Shown in pieces: positions 36,245 to 49,184 of a DNA stretch of 64,000 nt (position 1 is its first letter; each line of letters opens with the position of its first letter). The notes under the pieces were generated by a model. It was not told the origin of the DNA. It worked only from the letters and a program-made list of their open reading frames with translations, and searched no databases. The translations under genes and the position numbers were made by a program. Source of the stretch: Planococcus citri (taxonomy: Eukaryota; Arthropoda; Insecta; Hemiptera; Pseudococcidae). The DNA is taken from positions 59,557,350 through 59,621,349 of the forward strand of contig NC_088680.1 in assembly GCF_950023065.1 (NCBI RefSeq), in the 5' to 3' direction.

Positions 36245-38888
36245 TTAGGCTTATTTAAAAATTCTGTAAAAACGTTAATTAACTTTATATGTCTGCATTT
36301 ATGTGGAATATAGATACTCGGTGTCCTGTTCGTGGTGTCAAATAATTCACTTGATAATACAGAAACCTAAATTACGCGAGTGTGGGTTGATTTGCTGACC
36401 TTGCTAATTGAAGGGATACAAAAACTTCCATTTTTGCATAGAAACGTTGTCACAAGTCGTATAAAAGGGACAAAGGGTCCATATTGTAAAATTTGTCTAT
36501 TAACGATGCAAAAAAAACAGGTAAAAGCCTCGTCGAGGCAAATCGTGCAAGACGGTCGTCATATTCGAAATCAGTGATCCAAAATTAGTCCAAAACTGTA
36601 TCTTTGTTGTGGAACAGTCGATCACTTTTGGAAATTATTGACAAAGAAATTACTTGCACATATTTTTTGGCTTTTTTTTGTCATCATCGACATTTTATTA
36701 CTTTTCATTGTATTTTTCTTAGGTAAAAAAAACTAGAATTTTGTGTAATTTTTGACAACTTTATCGGAAAAGTGAAGATTTTCAATAGCCAAAAAGTTAG
36801 ATTTTTTGGTCATTTTTGGCGAAAATCAAGACTTCTAGACAATAAACGACAATTTTTGTAAATTTTTGAAAATGCGAGATTTTTTTGACAATTTTTGGCA
36901 ACACGAAGTAAACATTTTCGCAATTTCGGGTAAAAACAAAAATTTTTCTCAACGAGCGAGACTTTGAAAATTTTTAGCAAAAAGAACGATTTTTGGCCAT
37001 TTGTGAAAAAAACGTGACTTTTGGACAATGTTTGCAAAAATACGACAATTTTCACTTTTTAGCAATTCTATGTACCTATTAAAAAACGAAAATTTTTCAA
37101 AAATTTTGGCAGTGAGCAAGACATTTTGAGAATTATTGGACAAAAGTAATATTTTTTTGGCAAATTCTGACAGAAAAGTGAGATTTTGGATAATTTGTGG
37201 AAAAAAGGAAAATCTTTAGCGTATTTCCTAAAAAGTGAGAATTTGTACCAAGCAAAAAGTTGACACAAAAATTATATTTTTCCGTAATTTTTGTCGAAAA
37301 AGTGAGATTTTTTGCATTTTTATTTCATGTAAAAAAAACTTGCAACTTTTTGGTATTTTTTTTTTCACTTTTATCTTCGAAAAATTGAGACATTCCAATT
37401 GATGAAAAGCTGATTTTTCCAGCAATTTTGGAGGAAAAGCAAGATATTTGGAAAATTTTTCGAAAATAGTGACTTTTAGGATTGTTTAAAAATATAACAA
37501 TTTTTTAGCCATTTGGCCAACAGAACAAAAATTTTTGTCATTTTTTTTTGATAAAAAGCGAGACTGACAATTTCAGCAAAAAGTAAGGCTTCATCTGGGC
37601 AATTATTGGTAAACAAAAAGATACTTTTTCGATATCTTTGTCGAACAAGCGAAACTTTTTTTCAATTTTTTGGTTTAAAAACGATACCTTTTGAAAACAA
37701 AGATCTAATCTGAGTAGATCTACCCAGCTAAATATGATCATACCTATAACCACATCAAGTCCATACAATTTTTCAACCCATTTTACAGCAGATTTCATGT
37801 CGAAAGCAATCGACAGAAAAAATACGCAAAATAACGTAAAATAATTCACATCCTTGAATATGATATCAACATATGTACAAACTCGTTCAAAATTTGATAT
37901 AAAAATTGAAAAATATCAGTAACTTGGTATAAATGTTGCCAAAACGAGCTGAAAATAGGTATCTGGTTTTTTTTGGGATGGTGAGTTCATTGCTGGCATC
38001 AGATTTTCTTTAAACTCAAGGCATCACTCGGAAACTGGCTAAAAATGTAGATAGGTACTAAACATGGACCAAAAATTTAATTAATGGTCCTTTGTAGGTT
38101 TTCATTTTCTCTCTCTCTTCGAATAATTTTTTTTTCCAAGATCAAATTATTTTTTTTCCTCTTGAATCGTCTTGAGTTTTGCTTAAGATTTTTCAGTGAT
38201 TTTTCATGATTGAATTTTCGAGAGTTCTCCATTTTCATCGCTTACATGATTTTGTTTTGAATTTTATTAATTCGTTTTTCTGCCTAAATTTTTGTTCTTG
38301 ATTTCGGCGAAACTTTTTTTCTTTTCTTGGATTTTCGTGATTTTCATAAAATTTTCTCCTAATTTTGCGCCAAATTTTAGTAATTTTTTCTGCCTGAATG
38401 TTAAAAAAAAATTTGAGAGTTTTTTTTAAAACTTTATTAAGATTTGGTGGTTTTATTTGGAATGTTTTGGAGGCTTTTTTGATTTTTTTTAAACGTTTTT
38501 ACTCTAATTTTTCAGAGGAATTTTTCTGCTTTTAATCGAATTTTTATTCTGGAATCTTCATTTGTCTCTTTAAATAACAATGTTCTCAACGTTTTTTTTG
38601 CTATCTGAAAGTTCAAAACATTTATTTTTCGGCATTTTTGACTACTAAGTATGTATTTCTGATCAAGAATGCCCGAATTAACAAAATACATATATTTTCT
38701 TCCTGTAATTTTCCGAGGAAAAATGTTTAACTTGAAGTCTATGACAACTATAAAATTACATAATATAATAGGTATGTACTAGAAAATGGGATGAAAATAA
38801 TATGTATTTCATCATGAATTTTTATTAATGATGGTGGAAACTTGAAATGATTTTTCAAACGAAATGATTTGGTCACAGATGTTTTAAT
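36245..38888. other. Intergenic, low-complexity (GR6/GR7 gap)
   Basis: From about 36770 to 37560 the sequence is a loose array of A/T-rich words around GCCAAA/TTTGGC, similar in style to 46500-48060. Several minus-strand open frames of 60-100 codons across it are products of that composition. No gene found. Confidence 0.5.
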
Positions 38889-40675
38889 TCATTGATCAGC
38901 GAACTGGCGGAGGATAATCAAGTAGTTGATAGAAAGAGTGAGAACCTGAAGAACAGAACAAACCGAAACAAATTAATTCTAACGAGAAAAGTAAAAAATG
39001 AGACTTTTAAAACAGATATGTGACCTGGTCTGAAAAAAGGGGGCCATAACAGGTGGCTGGGATTGGTCTTATTGGACTCTTAATGACGTCTAGTTTTCAA
39101 AATGACCAAAAAATCGGAGATGAAGAATCCGACTCGTGGCCCCTATATAGTCTCAGACCAGGTCACATAAATAGTTACTTGTACATAGATAAGTAATTAG
39201 TAATTACATATAATTTTGTTGGCCTACCATTGGAAATTCTATTCGCTTCAGGGGGAAAAATCCATTTAAATGCATGGTTGGATTTCGCAAGTTGACCGTA
39301 TGCAAAAATCTTGATATCTGCGGACGATTAGTTGATGAATTAAAAAAATCATAGTTACCTACATATATAATTTTCTGTTTAAAAGATAACTATACAATAT
39401 GCATACCGATTTTAACATGGCAGTCTCTATTTTCATTGTGTTTTCTTGCAGTAAAGTTTCCTTTTGCAGATAATTCATCTTTGAAAAAAAATCCATTTTT
39501 AAATTTTGCTTAAATTAATTGTAATTAAATAAGCCTAGTGGTCTACTAACTTGGTAATAAGTTGAATGCGCCGATTCGCAAATTACTAGAAGAAAAATCA
39601 CATACATTGATGACAAATTGATGTAGACTGTGCAAGGGTACACGATTTTATACGTCGAATAGTATAAAAGAGCATAAACATAGATGATAACAGAGATCAC
39701 TATTAACATGAAGAATATCAAATATAAGAAGGAATGAGCTTCGTTGAAATGATTACTTATATCGCACAGATTTAACCATACTGAGATGAGTTTTTTCAAT
39801 TTGAAGTGATCTTTCTTCTCGCTGATGATTTTCTGAAAATTTCATTCGTGATTATTAGCAAAGGTTCGTTAATATTTTATTGGTGATCTATTTCGTAATT
39901 GTACCAATGTACCTGTTCTAGAATACGAATATCCTCCGATATCGAGCTAATATAGGCGCAATTGGCAAACCAGTAGAAGGATATAACATAAAGTGAGAAA
40001 AAAAGATAATCATTCGTGAGGAAATCGACGATACCACTAAATACATGATAATGAAACCACGCAGCGTAAATACTTCTCCAAGCTAACCACGAAAGGCTGA
40101 TTAGCGCTGCTATGTTGACGTGTTTTCGACTTCTTGATACAAAAGGTGTTCCAATCACATTTTCATATTCTTTCTACGGTTTAAAAATGTAGAATTAATA
40201 ATTATTCGAATTTTTATTTCAACCTCGTGGAGACGAAGGCTACCTGAAACTGTTGCCACGAGTTCCAATATTCTTGTACTTCTTTATTCCTGCTCAACAT
40301 TATTAGTGGTATGGCCAAACAAAACAGTTCAAAAAGCATTTCAGGTCCTGTAGCTGCCACCAACCTTACAATATTAGCCATATTTGTGCGAATTAGCATG
40401 TCTAATACGTAGCTTCCGAAATGGTAGTGAAAAAATATACACGAGACGATGCTCACTGAGGCAACAATCTTCGATGATACGAAACGAGGAATTTCATCTG
40501 AAGATGACAAAAAATGCAACATTATAAGGCTTAAAAAAATGAAGCAGGTACCTAGGTGTATAAAAATAGGCTTACGTTGTGGTTTTATCCAAAATGGCAA
40601 TGCGCAAATTATTCTCATCAAATAAAGCATCGGTTTCATTGTTTTCAAATATTCGTTTTTATTCGATTTGAACAT
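38889..40675 (-). CDS. GR7: gustatory-type receptor (subgroup B), intact
   Basis: Seven exons: 40675-40576, 40497-40244, 40173-39913, 39832-39551, 39478-39407, 39317-39228 and 38945-38889 (stop TGA), 371 residues. Exon 1 is MFKSNKNEYLKTMKPMLYLM. Two earlier in-frame ATGs (to 40699) exist, but MFKSN aligns with MYKSN of GR6. Intron 1 has no stop, so exons 1 and 2 look fused in a simple open frame. Exon 2 carries one extra codon (VAATGPEMLFELF) relative to GR6 and ends EYWNSWQQFQ. Exon 3 begins KEYENVIGTPFVSRSRKHVN. Exon 5 is MNYLQKETLLQENTMKIETA. TM7 is VLTLSINYLIILRQF followed by ADQ. Intron 6 contains a 149-bp MITE. No lesion seen. Confidence 0.87.
39019..39167. mobile_element. Short MITE in GR7 intron 6, TA-flanked
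   Basis: The ends TGTGACCTGGTCTGA and TCAGACCAGGTCACA are exact inverse complements, and both are flanked by TA. At 149 bp with no coding capacity, it is a typical Tc1/mariner-type MITE. Confidence 0.75.
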
Positions 40676-40982
40676 GCTTGATGGGAACATATTTCCCAAA
40701 CAGGAAACTGACTGAACAAATTCCTACTGCATTTTTGAAACTAATTAAAATCATAACTTCTTGATGGGTGTTGGTTTTAAGTCATTTATTCGTCGTTATT
40801 TCAGTTCCGAATATTTAATAAGTAAATACGTAGGTAGGAATATAGCTGAGGTACGTGATTATGTTTTCATTATTATACCTGTCAACTTTATCATCGTTGT
40901 AAAATCTTAATTGTACGATTTATTACAGCACTATCGTCGTCTATTTATTACAAATGTTCGTGTGTATTTTAGCTATAAAATA

Positions 40983-40996
40983 CTCGTGATACAAAA
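40983..40996 (-). promoter_or_regulatory. Conserved upstream motif of GR7
   Basis: The plus strand reads CTCGTGATACAAAA, 308 bp upstream of the ATG. It is preceded at about 40947-40967 by TTACAAATGTTCGTGTGTAT, shared with GR6. Confidence 0.4.
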
Positions 40997-41236
40997 TTAG
41001 GCGGAATTAACTATAACTTTATGTTAGAATAGATACCTAGGTAATGTTTAATCTATCTTCATCCTTCAGTTCGAGCGATATGAGTGGGTACCTATCATTT
41101 ATACACATGCATTCAGGTAGGATATTAGGTAGGTCACTTGCTGTATGCAGTACAAGTCACGTTGTGTGGGTGTGCTCAGTTTTGATTGAAAATGATTTCA
41201 AAAATGTCCTTGTATACGTATATAGGTATTGTTCTT

Positions 41237-44200
41237 TTAAATTCCCAGGGAAAATTGACGCAATATTATGAGATAATTGATGCAAACTGATGCAATCTAA
41301 AAAAAAAAAAAAAAAAAAAAACAACACAGTCGATGATAAATTTATCATTCTTTTTCCTTATCATTTTTGTACCTATATGAGAATGAAAAAATGAAATTAT
41401 TACCGATGGAAATACTACACGATTCAGCACAATAAATCCGTTCAAATTCACTGCAGGGTTTTTAACGTAAATGGTTTGCAAAAAACACAGCACCTGGAAA
41501 ATTTAAGTGAATGAGTTTGAATTTTGGTTTCGTATTTAAAAAGGATCTTCAAAATTAACTGATCTCATTTTTATTATGTATTTACATTATGAAGCATTTT
41601 AGAAGTCATGTGATTGGTGTTTTCTTGTAATAATACTTCTTTTTGTTTTTGATTAATCTGTAAAAAAAAAAATGAAGTGTTCAGTCAAGAAATTAAGAGT
41701 ATTGGAGTGCATTTTTTAAAAATCTTATTTTGACTCTAAAATATTTATTTAGGAGAGGTGCCTGCTTTTGGTTTTCATTATTTAATTGCTCTCTGCTTTT
41801 GAAATTATTATCATTATCTTAAATAATGCGAAGGTACCAATAAATTTTAAAAATTCTGTTCACTCCAAATGTCTCCCAGTTCTCGAAGTGGAAGGATGGG
41901 TTTTTTGGTAATTTGAACCTGAAGGCGAGGTGTCTGAAAAATTCAATCAATTTTGAAACTGGAAGCCGCGAAATTGTTTCAAATCAACCACATTTTTACA
42001 ATTTTGAGGTATTTTTTCATCAAAATTTGAGAGATGGAAGGCACTTGAGAGTCGCATCTAAAAAAACGAATAGATATTATGACTCATCACAATCATATGT
42101 ATTTTCGTGATTTTTGTTCAAAAATTAGAGAGTGGTGAGGGTTTGGGTTTTTGATTAGTCGTGTCTGAAAAATAAGTGAATATTTGAACTGCTCATCCCC
42201 AAAAATTCAACAAATACCGCTTCAATTGACATTTTGAATTTTTTGTACTTTCAATCATGTTTGGGGCACATGTGAGATGGTGGGAGGGGCGAGGTTGATA
42301 GGAGTCAGACAAAAGAATAATGTGAGTATTCAAACTCATCATATTAAATCCATTAGAGTAAGTATGGGGAGGTGTGGGGTTGGGCGATTTCGGTCAAATC
42401 TGGCGGAGACCTTTATTTTCAGTGTAAAGTCACTCAGAAAAATTTTTGGACCCAAAGGTGCCTGTGGAGTGGAGATATTGGGTGCTGAAAGAGGAAGTGT
42501 TTTTTGAAAAATCGCGTTTTTTTGAGTCTAGCTTCTGCTCAACTGTTCTGGGAAGAATGACATTTGAGATTCTGCTTCAACTTATGCCCTTTTCATCAAA
42601 ATCGAAGACCATATCCAGTATTTTACTGATCGCTTATTTCTGAGTAAATTCGTGTTTTGAATTATTTTTTCTGAAATAGGTACTTAGTTTACATTAATTG
42701 AGCCAAAATATTTAAAGAAATCATTTTTGAAATTGAGGAAATATTTTGAAATAATAATGGTACCAATTTTTTTTTTAGTCTTTTTTAGGAATTTCAAAAA
42801 ATCGAGAAAAATAAACAAAAAACTTGAGTATGAAATTTTTTTGGTTTATTGAAATTCGTAATAATGCTTGAGAAATTGGCACCACTGCGTTCCAAAATAT
42901 TTCTCCTGTTCCAAAAATGAACTTTTTTGGTGTTTTGGCTTAACTGATGAGAAATATTTTGTATTTCAGGAGAAAAATGTTTAAAGCACGAATTTATTCC
43001 AAAAGAAATCGATTTGAAAATTTTCATCCACTCAATAGAACCCTAAAAGTGGTCTTGGATTTTGATAGCAATGGCCTAAGTTGACACAGAATCTCAAATA
43101 CTATGTTTGGGAGTGAGCATTGTGAGCAATATTCCCCAAAATAGGCTAGGTAGGTGCTCGAATGAAAAAAGTCACGATTTTTTTTTAGAAAATAGTCTTT
43201 TCTTCGAGGATCCATCTCTCCTTCTAAAGCGTTCCTCTGAAGGCATCATTTATTCTGAGTGAGCTTCAAATCAAAAAGAAAGGTGTCAATTGAATTTGGT
43301 CAAAATCCTCCAACATTTGTTTTGCAATTCACCCTACTCAAGACATTTTTTGATATTTTTACGAATTTTGATCAAAATCCAGAACTTTTTTATACCCCCT
43401 TCTTACACCTGAGGCATTGAGACTCTATTTTGAGAATAAACTTGTTAAAAAATGATAAAAAAAGATGTGTCTAAACTGCATTTTTTAAAAAAAATTTCAA
43501 TAGCCTACGTGTAGTAGGCTCTAATTTATGTACCTGTCTACTTATCATGAAAAGTTCAACTTTCACAGTGAAAGGTCAACTTCATGCTTTTCTTATTTCA
43601 AATATCAATTTTCAATTTCCAATTTATTCACTTGTATTTCTTTTAAACCATACCTACTGCTCTCCGATTTGAAAGAAGCCAGACTGTATCAAAAGGATGT
43701 GCCCTAATACTTAACTAATCAAAATTTTTAATGCTGAATGTTGATTTTTATTTTAAAAAAAACTCTAAAATCCAATACAGGTCATTTCTATGGCAATTTC
43801 TCAACTTTTTCGCAAAAATTCGTTTTAAAACAAAACTAACCTCTGTGAATGATTACTTTATTTCAACTTTCCCCTTCCTGGTTCGAAAACTACCAGTTAT
43901 TTAAGCCATTATGGGGCCTTCTGAAAACTTGCAACAAATTTTTACAAAATCGAATTTGGTTCGAGAAAGTATCTGAACACAAAATTGAATAATTTGAGAG
44001 AAAAAAGATGATCCAAAAAAAAACAAAAAAAAAAAAACATTTTCAATGCAAAGCTCTCCTAGTATAGTAAGGCATTACAGCATCTCTTACGTACCTGTCT
44101 TTGTACTGAATACGCAGTCTCGCATATTACAAAAATAAGCATCACAGTTATTAAAATTCCTGTCAATTGCACAACAATTTCGGACATTTCTTGATACGTT

Positions 44201-45234
44201 GAATGATAAATTGCTGTATAGGAAAAAATAATCATAGCCGTAACAATTCCTAAAATATAAACCAAAAATAGAACGGAATGTGCAGCATTGAACTTTTCCA
44301 TTAGCTCACTCAAAGTTAACCAAATTGACAATATTTCGTGTAATTGTTGATCATTTGAGTTCATACTCTTCTCTATTACATTCTGCAAAATGAAACATAT
44401 CAATGAGCCACAATTTGACTAATTAATAATTAGGCAATATTTAATGGAGTAATCGATCTATTCGTCTTACTTCCCTTTTGTAAATGAAGTAAATCGGCGG
44501 CTGCGTATTTCACGTAAATGCAGTTTGTGTACCAATAAGCTCCCACAGTGAAGACAGTCGAATAAGCTAAACCTCCAGCGATCAAATTGGTATAATCGTT
44601 TCCATCGTGTACATAAATATATCCTAATACTTCGATAAATAATGTGAGAAGTAAGACGATTAAGGTAGCCAGTTTTATGCTTGTTTTTGACCGTGAAACG
44701 TACACTTTGTCGGATATTTTTTCATATCTGTCCTGTTAAAATTGAAATGTCGATTTAATACAGAAGAAATTGTACTTGCATTGTGAGCTTATTATTGAAC
44801 ATTAACCTGGAAGTGTTTCCAATTTTTCCAATACTCGCTTAAATATTTCTGTTTATTCCACGTGCAAAAAGGTATCATGAAGACAAACCATCGAACAATT
44901 AACCTGGGCACAATCCCCATTAAATATTTGAAACTAAAACTATCCTCCGAGTAGGTCATTTGCCGAAACATATAAGCCAAGTTAAAAGTAACATTGGTGC
45001 AATAAATAATTACGCCGATTAGTGATAGAAATTTAGATGTCAGAAATGTAGGTATATTTTCTGAAACATGGTACAAAGTTTGAAATTATGTAGAAGGGTG
45101 TTTGAATGGTGAAAATCGTAATTTAATTAATCACCTTTCTCATTTAAATGGAATGGCATCGTTCCCAGTATTTTCATTAGAAATAGTATTGGTTTTATTG
45201 TATCGATATAATTATGAATTCCATTCCGAACCAT
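41237..45234 (-). CDS. GR8: gustatory-type receptor (subgroup C), with a displaced exon 3/4 junction
   Basis: Exons: 45234-45135, 45060-44807, 44732-44471, 44372-44095, 41657-41586, 41493-41404 and 41296-41237 (stop TAA), 371 residues. Exon 1 reads MVRNGIHNYIDTIKPILFLM. Exon 2 ends EYWKNWKHFQ. Exon 3 begins DRYEKISDKVYVSRSKTSIK. Exon 4 ends FVICETAYSVQRQ, and exon 6 has GFIVLNR. TM7 is IASVCINYLIILRQF. The exon 3 donor GT is one base further on than in the paralogues. With the ancestral acceptor (44382) the frame would break; with an AG ten bases later (44373) it is restored, giving LQKGKKSMNSND. I adopted that junction, but a frameshift mutation is the alternative. Intron 4 is 2.4 kb and holds repeats; exons 5-7 are assigned here because they are the only ones available and are phase-compatible. 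Confidence 0.72.
41658..44094. other. Expanded intron 4 of GR8, repeat-bearing
   Basis: An imperfect inverted pair, about 42470-42680 against 43025-43260, shares TTTGAGATTCTG and TCAAAATC(G/C)AAGACCA. No receptor exon or other gene was found inside. Confidence 0.5.
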
Positions 45235-45631
45235 TTCTTGAAAATAGCACCGAAATTTATTACATGCACCTGTAAGTACTTATTGAGATCTGGATATTTT
45301 CATTAGCACTTTAGAAATTGTACTTGGTTGTACGAGTATGTTTAAAAAATTCCCTCTTTCGTTGCGTGTTTAGTGACTATAAACGTTGAATTTTAATGTT
45401 CGATGGCCACTACTCTGCTTTTCTTTATCACTTACAAGTTAATAAATAATTATTTCAACTGCGAATTAAGCAATTGTATCATGTCACAAACATTTTTATT
45501 GCCCTATTGAGTAAACACATTAACAATATTACTATCACCTTGATGATTCGAATTGCTTCTGTTTGAAGGTCTCAGAAAGGTATGTCGGTATTTAGATGGG
45601 AATTTATTCAAGGTGCCAACTCTTAAAAGTT

Positions 45632-48600
45632 TCATTTCCTGAGTGAAAATTGTCTGAGAACTATCAAGTAGTTGATACTAATCGATAAAATCTGAAAAAA
45701 GGACGAATTTTCAATTAGCAGTAGATATTGAAATAGTGAACTGCAAACAAAAAATGAAAATACATAATATATGTGTAAGTCTAGGACTAGGTAATATTTA
45801 AAAATAGAAATTCACCGATGGAAATAATGACCGATTGAGCGTTAAAAACCCATTCAAATTAATTCTAGGATTTCTCGTCTGTATCGTTTGTAAAAATCCC
45901 CACACAGCGTTCAACATCCTTACATCCATTTTTGAGGTGTTCCCTTCTAATAGAATTTCTTCTTGTTTAGAATTTAGCTAGAAATGAATAAAGAATCGCA
46001 GTCATTTATTTGAATAGGTAGTCTGAAATTTATCCTTTTATCTCAAATGAAATTAATCGATTTACCTGTTTATACACCGAATGTGCTGTTTCGCAAAATA
46101 TCATTATCATTAGAACTCCTAAACCGCAGGAAATGAATCGCAAAGCATACACGAAACTCTGTATTCGAATGAACATCGATGTAACTCCCGAATAAAATGA
46201 TATAATGGCTAGAATGATAATCAACATGAGATATGCCAAGAAAAGAATCGAATGGGATGTATTGAATTGATCGGCTAATTCACATAAGGTCACCCAGAGT
46301 CTCCCGAGCTGGTTTAATTTTTGTTCATCGTGGCCTTCTTGAACAGTTTTCTGAAAATATATTGTGTGAATATTTATTAGGCTACTTACTCTGGATGAAA
46401 AAAAAAAGATTCAATTTCAATTATCTGACCATTTCGAATTTGAATTTCGTATAATTTGAATGAAAATATTTTATTATCTGTGGGAAAGAATGGAATCTGA
46501 TCAGATCAAAAAACTGAGCAAAAAGCCTCATTTTCTGATAAAAAATGCTAAAAATGGTTGCTTTTTCGCAAAAAGTTACAAAAAATCTTTATTTTGACAA
46601 AAATTACCAAAAAGTTGAAAAAATCTCGCTTTTTCAACAAAAATTGCGAAAAAGAATAATTTTTTGCCAATAATTGCCAAATAGTCCTGCCCTTTGCTAA
46701 AATGGTTGAAGTTTTGATTTTCCTCCAAAATTGACAAAAATTTCCACTTTTCCAAAAATTACTCAAAAATCCAGTTTTTATTTTAATACAAAAAAGTTGC
46801 CATATTTGTGCTTTTTGGCAGAAATTATGAAAAATTATAATTTTTTTTCCAAAAATTTTTTGCCAAAAAATATTGCGCTTTTTGCTAAAATTATAAAAGG
46901 CTTGCTTTTTAACGAAAATTATCACTTTTTTTGCAGATTTGTCAAAAAAATGTTACTTTTTTGAAGAACTATTTAAAACAATAGTTTTTTGCCAGAAATT
47001 GCCAAAAAGCATCATTGTTTTTGATCAATAATTCTCAAAAAATGTTGTTTTTTGCTAAAATTGCCAAAGTTTTACTTTTTTGACAAAAACACTATTACTT
47101 TTTGACAAAAATTGACAAAAGTTTTCGCCTTTTACCAAAATGGTTAAAAATTGTTTTTTTTTTTTACAAAGAATTTTCAAGAAGTATCATTTTTTTAGTA
47201 ATTGTTCAACAATGTCACTTTTTTGGCAAAACTTGCGAAAAAGTATCACTTTTTCTAAAAATTGCCGAAGTCTCGTTTTTTGCCAAGAATTTTCAGAAAT
47301 TCCTGCTGTTTAGCAAAATTGTTGAAATCATTTCACTTCCCCCCCCCCCAAATATTAAATTCCAATAAGATTCACTATTTTTATAAAAATTGTGCGAAGC
47401 CTTGTTTTTTTTTTCAGAAATTGGCAAAAAGTTCTTCGTGCTGCTAAAATGGTCAAAATCGCGATTTTTGACAAAAACTGTGCTTTTCTGCCAAAATTGT
47501 CTTGATAGCTAAAATCGTCATTTTTTTTGCCTAAACTGTCATTTTTTGCAAAAATTATCATATTTTTTTGCCAAAGTTGTCATTTTTTTTGCCAAAATTG
47601 CCATTTTGTGTCAAAATTGTCATTTTTTGCCAAAATAGTCATGCCAAAAATTTCCATTTTCTGCCAAAATGGTCATTCTTTGCCAAAATTTTCATTTTTT
47701 GCCAAAATGGTCATTTTTTTTGCCAAAATTGTCATTTTTTTGCCAAAATTGCCATGTTCTGCCAAAATTGTCATTTTCTGCCAAAATAGTCATATTTTTT
47801 TGCCAAAATGGTCATTCTTTGCCAAAATAGTCATATTTTTTTGCCAAAATTGTCATTTTTTTGCCAAAATTGTCATTTTTTGCCAAAATTGTCATTTTTT
47901 GCCAAAATTGTCATTTTTTGCCAAAATTGTCATTTTTTGCCAAAATTGTCATTTTTTGACAAAATTGTCATTTTTTGACAAAATTGTCATTTTTTGCCAA
48001 AATTGCCATTTTTTTGTCAAAAATTGAAAGAATTTCCAAAATTGCCAAAATGTGTAGCTTTTTTACCAGAAAGTTGCAAAATAGTTCAAGATTTTATTTT
48101 GCTAGCGTTTTATCTGTTTTTTCCTTCTAATTACTTCTTTGAACTGTTTGCGTACTTGAATTTAGTTTTTGATTAGTCATAAGATTTGATTTATTGCATC
48201 TGATCAATAGATCTGATTTGGTTTGACCAGACCTTACCAAATCCAAACATTTCCCCCTCAAATGGTGCAGTTGAATACCTACCTACTGGTTTTATTTCCA
48301 TATCTTACTTGAACCAGATGAAGCACATCTTTAGCCACAGCTCTGATATAAACGCAATTGATGAACCAATATGCAGCTACTGAATTTATAGTGGAAGCTA
48401 GGAAACAAGATGATACGAAATTCACATTAACGGTGCCTTTATAATAAAACACTTGTGATAACGCAACGGTTGATAAAGTTAATGAAAAAGCTGCAGCTGT
48501 AGCGACTTTTATTTTTTTCTTCATTCGCGTTGCATAAACAGTCCCAGTTATTGATTCGTATTCATCCTAAGATGTGTTAGTTTTATAATGAAATTATTGG

Positions 48601-49184
48601 TTCAAAATATTATGTAATAATTATAATTATTACGATAAACTGATATAAGTAGGTAGTTTGATTTGATTTACTTGGAAATGTTTCCAATTATCCCAATAAC
48701 GATGGAGAGTTTTACTTTTACCCCAAGTCGTGAATGGTATGATAAATATGAATAGTCTGGCAGTTACAGGAGGAGCTAGTACGAGTAAGTGATCCAAATT
48801 GTATCTATGAATTAGTTTATTCAGTTGTCGAAATACGTAAATTGAGTTGCTGATTACAGTGGTCATGTATACGGAGATGGACACTAAGGCTGTTATTTTG
48901 GAAATCACGAACCAAATCAAATTATCTGTAACATGATTTTTTTAACACGTTAAGTAGATCATAAATTAGCAGTTCTCTTTTATGGATATTTTTCCAAATT
49001 CTTCTATTTTCAGCGGTCTTAAAATACTCAGGTAATCAGGTGGTAAGTATTTGAGCTAATAAAAATAAAGTTTATCTGTACCTTTTCTTTCCAGCTGTAT
49101 GGGAAGTACGCCATTTAATTTCAAAAGAAATAGAATCGGTTTTAAAGTATCCACGTATTCATTTCCATCATGTTCAAGACTCAT
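45632..49184 (-). CDS. GR9: gustatory-type receptor (subgroup C), intron 5 precisely lost
   Basis: Six exons: 49184-49082, 48925-48672, 48566-48309, 46350-46066, 45977-45816 and 45691-45632 (stop TGA), 373 residues. Exon 1 is MSLEHDGNEYVDTLKPILFL. Exon 2 ends RYWDNWKHFQ. Exon 3 begins DEYESITGTVYATRMKKKIK and is 258 nt, one codon short. Exon 4 is 285 nt and ends MIFCETAHSVYKQ. The fifth exon is 162 nt, exactly the 72 + 90 nt of exons 5 and 6 elsewhere, reading LNSKQEEILLEGNTSKMDVR, then MLNA, then VWGFLQTIQTRNPRINLNGF with no intron. TM7 is ILSISINYLIVLRQF. Intron 3 is about 2 kb and carries a minisatellite. Otherwise intact; subgroup C with GR8. Confidence 0.83.
46500..48060. repeat. Low-complexity region and minisatellite in GR9 intron 3
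   Basis: From about 46500 to 47520 the sequence is loosely built from TTGCCAAAA-type words. From about 47520 to 48010 it becomes a regular array of TTTTTTGCCAAAATTGTCAT units (19-20 bp, about 24 copies). A 166-codon plus-strand open frame (47527-48027) encodes only CQNCHFFAKIVIF-type repeats and is an artefact. Confidence 0.85.

Noticed and set aside
47527..48027. 166-codon plus-strand open frame
   Set aside because: It is a direct translation of a 19-20-bp tandem repeat with no stop; monotonous FAKIVIFCQNCH-type sequence, no gene.
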